DNA from: Phorcus lineatus
Taxonomy: Eukaryota > Mollusca > Gastropoda > Trochida > Trochidae
Assembly: GCA_921293015.1 (NCBI GenBank)
Contig: OV121094.1
Span: 36,578,054-36,642,053 of the forward strand
Direction: 5' to 3'
Length of the DNA stretch: 64,000 bases
Shown here piece after piece: positions 11,175-22,589 of this stretch. Made by a program: the position numbers and the translations under genes. Position 1 is the stretch's first letter, and the number at the start of each line of letters is the position of its first letter. The notes beneath the pieces were generated by a model. The model saw only the letters and a program-made list of their open reading frames with translations, was not told where the DNA came from and searched no databases.

Positions 11175-12815
11175 TTGCTTATTTCAGTAGCCCTGAGGTA
11201 TCACGAAAACATGCAATTGAGAACATGTTTATAAACTTGTGCTGCTGTTTCAACTGTCTCTCTCGAAACTGCAATGTTTTCACTACTTTCAGGTTCAATT
11301 TGTATCCTCCCTCACAAGCAGTGAGATCAGACAGACGCAAGTCTTTCTCTGGGTTGAACAGTTTTTCAGACAAAAAATTACCTGGTCTTATTTCACCATA
11401 AAGGCTGTTAAGCAAGCAGCCCATACACTAACATGGGTTAAATCTGACACATCCAGTCTAGACCTCAGAGTTAACAGCAACTGGGGGGAGATGGCCACAG
11501 CGGGGTCTCCCAGTTCACGTTTCACTCCACGTAGAATACATCACTAATTCCGTTTTCCTTCTGGAGATTTGATATGGGTACAAGATATCCTCGTACTGAT
11601 TTGTAACTGCTGAATCCTTTCACATCAACTAGGTATGCGATGTAAAATCTACAAAAATCTAAATATGATTTTTGCTGGCTATTGTACGTCTTCTGCGTTG
11701 ACACTGCCAAAGCTTTCGACTTCATTCTCAGAACGGTACCTTGCAAGTTAACTCGTAGAGACCTTGTCGCCCCATCAGCAAGCAATGAATGCAAAAGACA
11801 TGTGATTCAACAGGTTGAATCTGGGAAATGGTATGGCAGACAAATGAGGCAAAATATCGTATATCATCCAATCCAGTCCGCAACAGTATTAGATTCCCCT
11901 TTTAAGTGCACCGCTACCAATTCAATGTTATTCAAAGCTTTTATCCAAAATTACTGCCGAACATATTTCATGGCTGCTTGACTACGAACTGTTCCTGTTT
12001 CGCAACGGGAGCCTCCAGCGTTGTATTGATTTTTATACCTAAAAACACAATGCTCTGACTGGGGCTGCCCCCTCGAGTTACCTTGTCTGCTCGACATTTG
12101 GATGTTAATGGCACTGATCATCTTTTCTTAGCAACTGATGTTCCCGGAGAAGTTGATTCGGACTTCCCCATCGAAATTGTTCCTTCGCCTGGATGTCCCA
12201 ATATTCCTTGTCATATAACAAGACTGACGTCCAAACATTTCTATTTGCTAGTCTAAAAACGTCCCGCATGTAGCGATGATAGCCTAGCACTGTTTGCATG
12301 GAGGCCCTCTCTTGAAACATCACATCTAATATTCCCAGACTAGCATATCCACACATTTCCATACTGATATATATAATATACTGCTAAGCGGAGGCTTAAC
12401 TTAACTTGCTATTGTAGAATTGCAAATCACCTTCTTTTCTACGTCGAGAGTGTTCATCCAAATGAAATCTGTTATCTGACGGGCATTACCATCATCAGCG
12501 ACATTTGGAGTAACCTCCCTTTGTTGACGCTCGTCGATGCGATCATGTGACGCCTACATGTCGTCAAGGTCACCTCTAACTTTCCTTATTTCTGTTTTCA
12601 GCGATTCTTTTTGCTTTTAAGTGCCCTCAATTCTGTCTCTAAAGTCAAACATTCATCTTCAACTGACCGTAGCTGATTATATGGTCCCTGCATCTAGGTG
12701 TAGTAAACGATGGGTCTCCAAACAGCGAGTCGACTTCTCGATCACCTATGCAACGCAGTCCACTTCCGCCCGACTCACGTTTCTGAGGCCTCAAAACCTC
12801 CAGATCTTCGCCCAT
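11175..12815 (-). pseudogene. Tyrosine-recombinase retroelement relic (DIRS/Ngaro-like): gag, RT remnant, recombinase
   Basis: All pieces read on the minus strand. A Gag-like start lies at 12815 (MGEDLEVLRPQK...), followed by a glutamate/leucine/lysine-rich segment about 12680-12590 that could form a coiled coil. A second Gag-like part is at 12362-12105 ('GYHRYMRDVFRLANRNVWTS'). A short RT-thumb-like piece 'VFLGIKINTTLEAPVAK' lies about 12060-12010. A tyrosine-recombinase N-terminal domain follows at 11794-11522 ('STQKTYNSQQKSYLDFCRF', 'YKSVRGYLVPISNLQKENG'), and its middle part at about 11510-11185 ('ISPQLLLTLRSRLDVSD', then 'LFNPEKDLRLSDL', 'VKTLQFRER'). Most of RT/RNase H and the C-terminal half of the recombinase with its catalytic Arg-His-Arg/Tyr are missing. 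The order Gag-RT-recombinase suits Ngaro/DIRS-type elements, but the class assignment is by motif memory. The copy is broken by several frameshifts. Confidence 0.75.
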
Positions 12816-12935
12816 CTTTACCTTCGCGTTAACTTCTATCCATTATGTTTTAATACCCGCCCTTCTTAAATGATATTTCTTGATTTAATTTGCTGAGCAC
12901 GTAAAAAAATTATGCCGCCGCCATATTGCAACTTC

Positions 12936-13050
12936 AACAGGTCAAACTATACATTTAGTTTACCTCTATTGTCTATGGGAGGACAAAATGTTCAAGTTGA
13001 TGAAACTGCAAGTTCTGAATAAATCGGAGTACAAATATGATCTATAGGTT
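12936..13050 (-). repeat. Left arm of a 115-bp near-identical inverted pair
   Basis: This stretch is the reverse complement of 14606-14720 with about three differences. Next to it, at 13055-13068, is the AAGGGAGGTAACTC motif, which I recall as widespread in molluscan repeats. The right arm belongs to the ancient gamma block, so this arm is probably a later inverted copy of it. Confidence 0.85.
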
Positions 13051-14605
13051 GTTAAAGGGAGGTAACTCTGTGACCTAAAAAAATACAATATTCCTACAAC
13101 TAGGTAAACTCGAATTTAACATATCAAATTCCTATTATGTTGATGGGAATTTTCATTGTTTTGTCATCATTTATGTGGTTGTCAAGACCATTTACATCAT
13201 TAGACACCTTCATGAAGCTGCAAAGCAGAGTCCCAACTTCGGATTAATGTTGAAAAACATGCTATTTTACCTTTGGTTTTAAAAACAAACACATGTTTTG
13301 AAATCTGTTTGCGCGTTTGTCATCATTGTGACATTTTAAGTAATCAGCTGTCAGTGATTATTTAGCAATCGATTTGGTCTCGTTCATTTGAATATTGTGT
13401 CAGGTGTTTTAATATGCGTTAAAAATATTAAGTATTTTCATGATTTTTACAATTGCTGCAACCTCGCATGATAATTTGATGTGAATAAAATGGTTAATAG
13501 CTTGATTTGAAATACTGTCCATTAGGTATTAAATGAAATACAAATCTTGTAATAGGTTTTGCGTGCTGGATGCTGCCACTAATAGACATATTTCTACGCC
13601 GTTTAGATTGTGCTACGACAGGGTTAAATGTATATCATTCATCAAACAGTTGCCTACTCTGTGTTCCAAAATAGCCTTCATGATTACCTCACTTTTAGAG
13701 ATAGCATCAGTATACTAGAATGCAGTGAACGTTTAGTTTTGAGCGGATCATATATTTGCAGTTCTGATGGGCATAGTATTAATGAACGACTATTGTCTAT
13801 GTTTCCATAATCTGCCATGTGTACTCAATGGATCTTGTTACCCAAACAGATTGTGATGCATAGAGTACCGCTAATTTTCTTCTTGGCAATCTATAATCAC
13901 GGGTTGATCCAATGATATGATCATGTTACGCATTTAAAAAATATATATATATATATTTAAAAACGTTGGACTTTTGTTGCAAAAAATTGTCGAAATGGTT
14001 AGTTTTTTAACGAAATCGCCTTACAGAGACGAGACGTTTATAAGTTAAGAATACATAGAGATTACAAATTATGATTTGTAAACACTCCTTTGGAATCCTC
14101 CTTGTGTAAACTTGACCTCTTTCTTACAATATCTTTCAAACACGCAGTTTCAATCAATTCTGTTACTGTCAACTGTCAGTTACGAAGCCAAACTTCCTGA
14201 ATATTCCCACCATTCCAATTATTGCTGGTTTAATCAATGTTTGTTTTCGATTTTCTTGAATTCTATACTAATAGCAACTTGTCTAATGACGTGCTAACCA
14301 CGAAAATTAAGACGTTTGTTAAAGCGGTAATTTGCTAAACATTAAGAATTATCAGGAAGCCAGAATAGAAAATAATTTGTTTTGAGTTTGATCATCAATC
14401 ATATGGTAAAGAAAAGCAATTAAGTCTCGGGCTCTCTTTCTTATTTGGCATTACAATATATAACTCATATATAACAGAACATCCAGTCCGAATTTCGAGT
14501 AGTTAAACAACGCATATTTCATGAACAGAGAAATCCATTATCTTTTTTTCTAACGCTTAAAATAGATCTTTACAAAGACTCCACTTTGAGGGATCTATTG
14601 GTTGA

Positions 14606-14720
14606 AACCTATAGATCATATTTGTACTCCGATTTATTCAGAACTTGCAGTTTCATCAACTTAAACATTTTGTCCTCCCATAGATAATAGAGGTAAACTA
14701 AATGTATAGTTTGACCTGTT
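14606..14720 (+). repeat. Right arm of the inverted pair, inside block gamma
   Basis: The sequence from ACCTATAGATCATATTTGTA to TAGTTTGACCTGTT is nearly identical in reverse to 12936-13050. Diverged direct copies of the same block lie at 24950-25040, 33770-33820 and 50750-50830. Confidence 0.85.
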
Positions 14721-15143
14721 TAAATATGAGTTTGCTACACACACAAAATTTGATTTGTTGTAAAACTGTTTTCTCATTGCAACATCAATGTAGTCTATTT
14801 AGCGACAAAGGCAATGCATATGAAAGACAACATTATTTTGTTCATGTGTTTTTCATTTTTTAGCACGCAACTGAATATCACTTTACAGCTTTTACCTTTG
14901 AAATAGTCATATCAGTTGAACCTACATCAGCATTTGTAAATCACTATGTAACTGTTCGATATCAAAAAACTTTTAAGTCTACATGATAATCAGAAGCTTC
15001 GAAATCGTTAGATCATGTGAAAAACCTTATTCAAATAACATATACTCGTCATCTTTAATGCAAGTTTTGAAAAGCATTGGAAAGTTTTAGATAATCAGAA
15101 TCTTCCAGTTCTATCTTATTTCACATATAACCAGGAAGTAATC

Positions 15144-15254
15144 TCAGAAGTGAAAATAAGTATCGATGTTGCCGACAGCTACGTCCTTGTCAAATGGATC
15201 GACGATTTCGTAGGTGTAGATTGAGATTATTTTCTCCTCCTTCTTTGTCTCCTT
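15144..15254 (-). pseudogene. Possible decayed exon (block epsilon, unit 1)
   Basis: A 36-codon minus-strand frame ends at a TGA at 15146-15144 and contains 'IISIYTYEIVDPFDKDVAVG'. The equivalent place in unit 2 (25530-25650, minus) aligns without gaps over 23 codons with 12 identical residues ('DPYGKQTAVG'), but has an in-frame TGA. Several differences between the two fall at third codon positions, which hints at past coding. I do not recognise the family. The DP-x(7)-VG pattern loosely recalls dirigent/allene-oxide-cyclase barrels, but that is only an impression. No clear splice sites flank it, and the unit-3 equivalent near 34400-34480 has lost the frame. Confidence 0.3.
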
Positions 15255-16001
15255 TCTCAACTAGAATTGACGTATTTGAATTACACAACACGAGAAAGTT
15301 GAAAATACATGTTTATCATATTCATTATAATATATGATTTAAAAAAAAATAAGAACCGCTGCAGTTTCAAAAAAGTTTAATACTAACAAAACCATCATCC
15401 TTCTCTAAGTTATAATTACCATTTTAGAACTATTTCTCACTAACTGGAAATAGGTAAATGAAAATGACCAAATACTTTGGCGAGTGTTAATACAATGTCA
15501 ATTACTATTGAACAAAACACATTTGGTATCACTAGACGTCCATTGGTGTATTATGATTGGTACACAAACTAAACGATTTGCAAGAGAGAGGCTGACACAA
15601 AAGAAGCAGCAACTTCCTCTGCAGGGCAAACATCCTACTAGTTTCACTGACAAGTTTTAGCTTTGTAGAACTGTGAAAAGAACTTTTAATGAAATTATAT
15701 GATAAAACAAATGTTTAAACGATTTCTGATATACAAATATGCTGAGGCGTATAGTCTGAGTTGTTTATGTATTAAGATCTTGTGAAATCACAAAACGAAG
15801 CCTTTGGTGTTAAAAGCTTCCCACTTGATAACATTACTCCTTGTCTACCAGTGGTTAAGGCAGATGTAAGACTAGGGCATCCTACTACATAGACATTTGT
15901 ATATCCTCAAAGCTCCTTCAATACCAAGAGTTAAACAACCTGTTGTTGAATCTTTGTTTTGTCAAAGCATGGACGTCAAAATCGAAGTTAAGAAATAGAG
16001 A

Positions 16002-16373
16002 TTATTACCCTCGGAAGTGTGTCATATGATTTTTACGAAACGAGTGTGAATTTTTGTATTACCCGAGCGAGAGCGAGGGTTACACACTAATTCGCACGGG
16101 TTTCGTAAAAGTCATATGAAACACTTCCGAGGGTAATAATTTCTTTATTACCGAGTCTATTCCATTTTTAACGCATGGAAATATTCAGAAAACGGTCTCC
16201 TTTCTTTGCGACGGCCCGCTACAGTGACGTCATGAACAATGGTTTTATGACGTCACAGACGACAAAATACGGCCACTCGCGCTGAAACAATCGTTGCTAG
16301 GCAAAAGTGATATGTGCACATGTGCTCATATTGAAAATATGTCACCGCTTATGATAAACCATATGGGTAATAA
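16002..16373. mobile_element. Palindromic CRE-bearing MITE, copy 1
   Basis: This 372-bp non-coding element begins TTATTACCC and ends GGGTAATAA, giving 9-bp terminal inverted repeats. Its left third is a long imperfect palindrome: about 50 bases from 16003 pair with bases ending near 16133, around the loop GAGCGAGAGCGAGGGT. Two perfect TGACGTCA octamers (CREB/ATF-type) lie at 16225-16232 and 16248-16255. A second copy at 57803-58173 is roughly 88% identical by eye. Both sit inside array units, but only one copy of the local block carries the element in each case, so they are true insertions. I could not fix a target-site duplication. Confidence 0.8.
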
Positions 16374-18186
16374 ATATCAGATCTGAAGTATCAGGCTGTA
16401 CGAGCATTGTATCAGTTTGTTCTGAGGACAATTCTCTAGCGAAGGCAGAAATGGTACTGTTGCAGATAGTTTATACAAATGTGACAATGGTAAGAAATAG
16501 TAAAAATTTATGATACATTTACTATCATCAATACAGTTCATAATACGTAATAAAAGTTACCGTATTGATTGACAAGTCCTTCAGTCAGTGAATAAAGTTG
16601 AGAGGGTGAAATAATCTGTTTCAAGAATTATTTAGAAAACATATACTGACATAAAAAGAAAGTCATCAAACTTTCAGAAAAAAACTGTTTTAAAATTTAT
16701 ACCCAGAAGAACTGTCTGATTATAAAGTAACATCAGCCAACTACGTTGCTAAGATTGATTTGGAACATGAACCTGGTATTCATTTTAATTTTAATTATTT
16801 CAATAGTATCAAAGCAAAGGTTAAAAACTAAAGCTTATTCTATTACAGAACTAAAATGTGAAAAGATTTGTTCTTTACTGTTGTCCAAAATGAAATTAAT
16901 TACAAATCAATGTAAAGGCTTGTCAAAGTTTAATCCTTTTTATGCAAAATTTTTATCCTTCCCTTTAAACCAAAATAGTTAATTCGAATATTTACAATTA
17001 TTGACGAAGTTTAGCAACTGTAAGTTTGAATAATTCTTTGATATGTTGTCCAATATCTATATTTAAAAAGTTGCCCAGTATCTAGTTTCATATATGTAGA
17101 GTAGAATGACAAATTTACTGATTAATTTAAATTTTGTCTGAAATTTACAAGTTAAAAAGTGGTTTGAAGTTAAATTTATTTATCATAGGAGTAAATATAA
17201 GTACGACGAAGAATGGATAATTCGAACTTCGGACCAAAGTTTTGATAGTATTATATCCTTGACATTACTAACAGCTTGAATGTTTGAGGAGTAATAACTG
17301 TCAAACATTGTCAAAACAATAGTCACGTGATTATGTTAACAATATAGTAATAAGAATAGTCGGATAGCCATGAAAAGAATAGAATGTACAGAGTTTGCAC
17401 TTTTGCATTAAACAACAAAATTATGTTCATGCCAAAAAAACTGCGATTAAAATTGTACTGATTATTCTTTTAATAGTTCAAAACAAGTGAACTTGAAATT
17501 AAACAGGTAGGAGTGTAGCAAAACACATTTAATGTGATAAGAGAGGATAGCAATAATTTTCAAGAAAAGGAAATTTAGTCTTCAAAATTCTAATTAGATA
17601 AATTTAATTTGTAAATGATGACTTTGGCAAGATGACTATGGCAAGAATTTTTATAGGTCATGTGTTTATTCATCACTGAAAATTAATTAAAACACTGAAG
17701 AAATGACAGATTGGCGACAAGTTAAGAAATTGTAGACGATTTTGAGTTTTCCTGGAATACTGTTTACCAACACGTTGCAGTCAACTATGCAGCGCAAAAC
17801 GGATTTGTACTTCTGTCAGCTGTGATGAAAACGTATCTGGTGGGGAATTTGTTAATAATGAGTATAGTAAACAAGTCGAAAAATATCTTGTTGCCAGGTG
17901 TGTTAATGAACATGAAAATATATTTAATGTAATTCTTATGTTTTCTAATGTATTGTAATATTGAGCTTATAAAATCAGTAAAGATCCGTCACCGGGGCTG
18001 TAAAGTAACTATACTTCCTCATATTAGGGTCTGATCCTTGTAATTTTAAGTTTGTTTTCAAAACTCACAAATATTCGGAAACATTTTACCTATTTTTTCA
18101 TACGATTATCAGCGATAATCATTGTCTGCATAAGTGTTCTTACGACGGGATTACATATGTCAAAAGAATTAAGATTAGTGAGAGAG

Positions 18187-18191
18187 ATACA

Positions 18192-18225
<34 letters not shown>

Positions 18226-18433
18226 CATGCATACATACATACATACATACATACATACATACATACATACATACATTGCAAAAAACATACATACATACAT
18301 ACATACATTGCAAAAAAACATACATACATACATACATATAAATATATATACATACATACATGCACACGTACGTACGTACGTACACACATACATAAATACA
18401 CACATACAAATATACGTACATACATACATACAA
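18187..18433. repeat. (CATA)n microsatellite with ACGT variants
   Basis: A tetranucleotide tract of TACA/CATA units is interrupted by two 'TTGCAAAAAACA'-type spacers and a short CGTACGTACGTACGTA run at 18367-18382. Long open frames on both strands across it (up to 160 codons) are artefacts of the stop-free repeat. Its position falls between blocks eta and theta, and it is absent from units 2 and 3. Confidence 0.95.
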
Positions 18434-19003
18434 ACATAATTACAAGTTGTCTTGTCACTTTCACTGATGACAATACAGCACGACACAACCTTCATCTCTT
18501 CAACATAGAGAAGGGAAATATAAACTATATGTAACTCGTTAAGTTAAAAGGTTAACATAAACATCAAAGACATTGCTTTCCTGCTATGTTATTTCATTAG
18601 ATCATCCAAATAACAGCCGAGACACACTGCAAACTGTTAGTTATTCCATTGGTCTTTTCCAACAACCTCTACTTGATAATAATTATGCTAAACATGCCAA
18701 TGTGTAATGAATCTGACAAGAATACGAATAGCAAAACTTCTTTTGAAGTTTGATGTGTGATGTTAAGTTGCATTTTTTAACCTAACGTGCATTTCCTGAA
18801 GGGCAACATATATTTCTTTAACTTTAGTATCAGCTTGCCAGTACCATGGATGATATGAATCATGTTGTCTGAATGTATTTGAACAGGTTGATAATGAGTC
18901 ATTCAGATGTTTAACAATTAAAATATATTATTTAATGGACAAACACCATTGTGAACCTATGATATTAAAATGCTTATTTACATTTCGACAAAAAAAGTGC
19001 AAA

Positions 19004-19095
19004 CAGGGGCGTAGCTCGGGTTTTGAAGAATGTACTAAATCGAGGTCGCACAGTGCTTGAGGTACCTAGGTGGTTCTGGGGGCTTGCCCCCTAAT
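19004..19095. repeat. Fragment of a GC-rich dispersed repeat (CAGGGGCGTAGC...GCCCCC)
   Basis: The stretch starts CAGGGGCGTAGCTCGGG and ends with GGGGGCTTGCCCCCTAAT, far richer in G and C than its surroundings. This wording is familiar from dispersed repeats of marine invertebrates, where CAGGGGCG resembles a hAT-type terminus. No second end is visible, so class and limits are uncertain. Confidence 0.4.
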
Positions 19096-19757
19096 CCATA
19101 TAATTATTTTAGATAAGAAACTGATAACGAAATATTAATATAGTTAAGATTTATTTATTTATGTTTAATAGAAGTATTTTTGTTGAAAACAAGAATACCA
19201 TATTTCATTTAGGAGACAGGAGGGTAGGATGCCTCTTGTTTTACGGACGCCAGTTTTGGTGTATTGAATCCATTAAATTGTAATAAAATCTTTAATTGAT
19301 ACATGTGAAGGTCATTTAAGATGTTGCCTATTACATGCACCCACTTGGAGTTAAATGCATCTATGCATCTTTGATATATGGCGTCACGAAATATGGAAAA
19401 ATTACCAATTTTGCTCTGCCATCTCATTTAAGTAAGGCTTTTGAATTAAGCTTTAAAAGTGCGTCTTTTTAAAAACTTAAAACGATAAAGTAAGGAAAAT
19501 GTGTATGAGTTTGCTTCTAAAGAAAGGTTATAACTATGTTTCAGTTATAATTATGTTCTATTGTATCGTCTTACATTTATGTAACTAGCGTTTCTTTTGC
19601 CGATGATATTGCTATGAATTGTTGAAGCTGAACGTTTCACTTTGAAAGTAGATCAAATATGAGATAACTCCAGCTTAGGTATATTTCTGCTGGAGCCAAG
19701 AATCTGAGAGTCAAAACTTTTGAGATCAAAGCAAATGACATGCTTTTAGTGACAGCG

Positions 19758-20117
19758 CATTACTGAACGTTTGAAGTAATATTGATATTGCTTATGATAA
19801 ATAACGTCTATAGTAGATATACAAAATCTTAGTTTCAAAATGTTAGGTTTTAAATATGATTTTTGTTTTGTTAGTCAAATCTGAAAGAAATTCCAAATTT
19901 GGGTGGCTAAATAGGAGAGTGAGGGATCATTAACAGTCAACATTTGTATAACTGAATGTTAAAATAGTATTCGTATTGCTTATAGAGTGGGAAAATCATA
20001 TCTTAGTTTCAAAATGATGGGTTTTGTTTTTAATGTATTGTGAGTCAAATATGAAAGAAATGCCAAGTTGAGACGGTCATATTAGAAAGTTAGGGCTTAT
20101 CAACAGTCTCTTGATGA
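19758..20117. repeat. Local tandem duplication, unit about 170-190 bp
   Basis: Units at 19758-19945 and 19946-20117 share several stretches, including ATCTTAGTTTCAAAATG, GTCAAAT.TGAAAGAAAT.CCAA and TTA.CAACAGTC-like ends. A poorer third copy may precede them (19650-19757). No counterpart was found in the other array units. Confidence 0.65.
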
Positions 20118-20681
20118 AAAATAAGATATTTTTTTATATGTCGGAATATCATGTTTTGGCATCATTATCAATCACTGATGTTGTTTTTGCCACACAATCA
20201 AAAACACGGATCTCTTTTGGATGAATTCAAACTTGGTAAAACATTATCCTATTTATTTTTTAAAACCCAAAGATATTAGCAAAATGAATTTGTACATTTT
20301 GGATTGTTACAAAATTGTTTATAAATATATTATCTAACAAAAAATGCCTTTAGTTTTCATTCTGTTTGCATTGATTACATTTTTATTGCTGTTCAACACT
20401 TTCTAAAAAATCAGAAAATGAAGATTTTTCAAAATTGTTTTGTTTTGATATCATACGCCACAAATTTAATTCAATTATTCATCAAATGTATGTTTAAATC
20501 AGTTTTTGTATACAATGTAAATTTTGTTCAATGTCTCATAGACGATGAGAGATAAATTCGAGCCACTAGGTCAAATTTCAATGCAGGTACGAAAAGTATA
20601 TACCTTAATCATTTAAAGATATATTTCCTTTACAAATTTCATATTTGAATATGGGTAGTATAAGCATGATATGAGTACCTC

Positions 20682-20735
20682 CGTCCCATCTTGACGTCCC
20701 AACTGAGGATTCCAGGTTGGGACGCGTCCCATCTT
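20682..20735. repeat. Hairpin between short direct repeats
   Basis: CGTCCCATCTT occurs at 20682-20692 and 20725-20735. Between them GACGTCCCAAC (20693-20703) can pair with GTTGGGACGCGTC (20716-20728). The related lambda block of unit 4 (about 44200) retains GGGACGTC and CAAGTTGGGG but not the full hairpin. No function is known. Confidence 0.5.
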
Positions 20736-22589
20736 AAGGTTGCAAGTCAGCATGATACATATATTCATATCTATATGTGGTAAAACATATAGGTCATCTA
20801 GGATATTTTCAACTGTGAATGCTATCACAATATTCATACTTGGTTTTTTTAAAAAGAAGGTATCTTTATCATTTTGCATTTTCAAACTGATTGGTGAAGT
20901 TTATTATGGGCTGTGCTTATTTCAACACTTGATACTTTTGTTTTTGGATATATATATATATCTAAATAAATATGCATTATGCCGATAATGCCATATGTAA
21001 TCGGGTAACCACAAAGAAAGAAACGTTGATTTGTTTTTTTTATTATCCCAGATTTCTCTGCCTGTACATTTAGATTATATTCTTATATTCATAAGCTTTT
21101 TGAGTAGACAAACATTTATATTCCATATCGTATGGAAAGGTGCTTCTTCCACTTAAAGTCCACAACGCTTTTCTAAATATCTGTCTTAGGCAAATTGTTG
21201 AACGTTATTTGTTAACCAAATAAGAGGGTTGAAGAATAATCACCTGATAACTCGACTTTTACGTAGGTTTATTCTATTGTGTTGAAGGATGTGATCGTCT
21301 TAAATATTATATAAAATATAAAATATGTTTGATAAAGTGAACAATCATTATATAAGATATTTCTAAAAGCCTGAAAGCCTCAAAGATCTATTTATGTCTC
21401 TTCAAATTTTGCATTGATAATTCAACAAACTCAATTGCCTCTTTTCATGGCTTATACCACACATATCAGAACAAACTAAATAGGCAACCACTTAACATGA
21501 TGATTGTTCTGAACACCAGGATTTTTTAGTTTATGGTTCGGAAATGAAATTCTAATAATGTTTGAACGAAACGGCGAAAAGAAAAGTAGAATAAAATGAA
21601 AATCAAAAAGGCATTACTACACATGAAGTTATTCTATCTAGAATGTTTTATAGAGCTAGGCCTTAAAGTGTTTTGACAAAAAACAATATCTGCGTTTTTA
21701 TGGAATCGACTACAAATGAATGTAGGAAGAAACTGATCATGAAAACCCTTAAGGACACCACTGCAGATGATCATTGTTCCACATGCGTAGCTTCAATAAT
21801 CTAGGACTCATGGTTTTTGAGTCCTGAGATCATTTCCATATCCCCCGGAAAACGTTTGGTTGGGATAAAGTCAAATAATTTGTGTATTTAAGACAAAAGA
21901 TCAAAGGAGTCATGGTACATGTACATATGTAGAAGCAGTCAGAATTTGTTATTGAACAATCAAGGATAAAATGTAGAGAATAATACGTAAAGTTAAAACA
22001 TTAAAACCTTAAAATCTGGGACTGCCTTTATTGTCTTCAAATGCAGTCATCCACTGAAGTTGCATCCTTTATGCGTCATTACAGCATTAAAGCATGTTAC
22101 TGCCCGCAAGAGTCTTACATTACTGTAATAACGAGCTTTACAGCAATGGTAAAAAAACATATTCGAAATTCGTTTTATTTTATAATATAATACAATAAAT
22201 GAAATCTAAAAAAAATAAATAAGAATATAACTCCAAAAATACGTTAATCAAATAATTTTTTCTGAAACAAAAAACTTGTTTACTTGAAGTCTTCAATAAT
22301 GAGACATCCCAGTAATTCTGGTGTTATTATTCTGTTGCTGTGGCACATTGAGTACATCTTATTTGCGTCTTTAAAGCAATAGTATCTATCTAGAATAACT
22401 TTAAAACTCGATATCTTCATACTTTTTGTTTTGTATAAATGGATGTAACTGTAAAGGTAACTAGGATATTTCAATAAACAGGATAATATAAATCTCAACG
22501 CGAATACCTAATGTGTTGTAATTCACTTATGTCAGGTATCATTACCAAGTGCATTTGTTTTGATTCGATTTGAAATGAAAAAAAATATT

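Larger units (their letters stand above)
8990..22500. repeat. Degenerate tandem unit 1 (blocks alpha to mu)
   Basis: This is the first unit of a decayed tandem array. Blocks matched by eye to unit 2, in the same order, are: alpha 8990-9640, beta 14020-14290, gamma 14550-14730, delta 14920-15100, epsilon 15144-15254, zeta 15490-15660, eta 17370-17840, theta 18740-18960 and the start of kappa 18950-18990. Lambda 20420-20760 matches unit 4, and 22270-22330 resembles the mu block of units 4 and 5. Inter-block distances agree with unit 2 once insertions are removed: gamma to delta is 370 vs 410 bp, delta to zeta 570 vs 500, and delta to eta about 2450 vs 2510. The alpha-beta gap is about 4 kb longer here because of the LINE, minisatellite and DIRS-like insertions. 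No intact gene is visible, and 21000-22270 holds nothing I recognise. Confidence 0.65.

Noticed and set aside
11048..11547. Plus-strand frames of 102-117 codons
   Set aside because: Antisense to the tyrosine-recombinase relic and minisatellite.
18052..18534. Overlapping long frames on both strands, up to 160 codons
   Set aside because: They translate the (CATA)n microsatellite, which lacks stops in several frames. The products are YIHT/VCMY repeats, not proteins.
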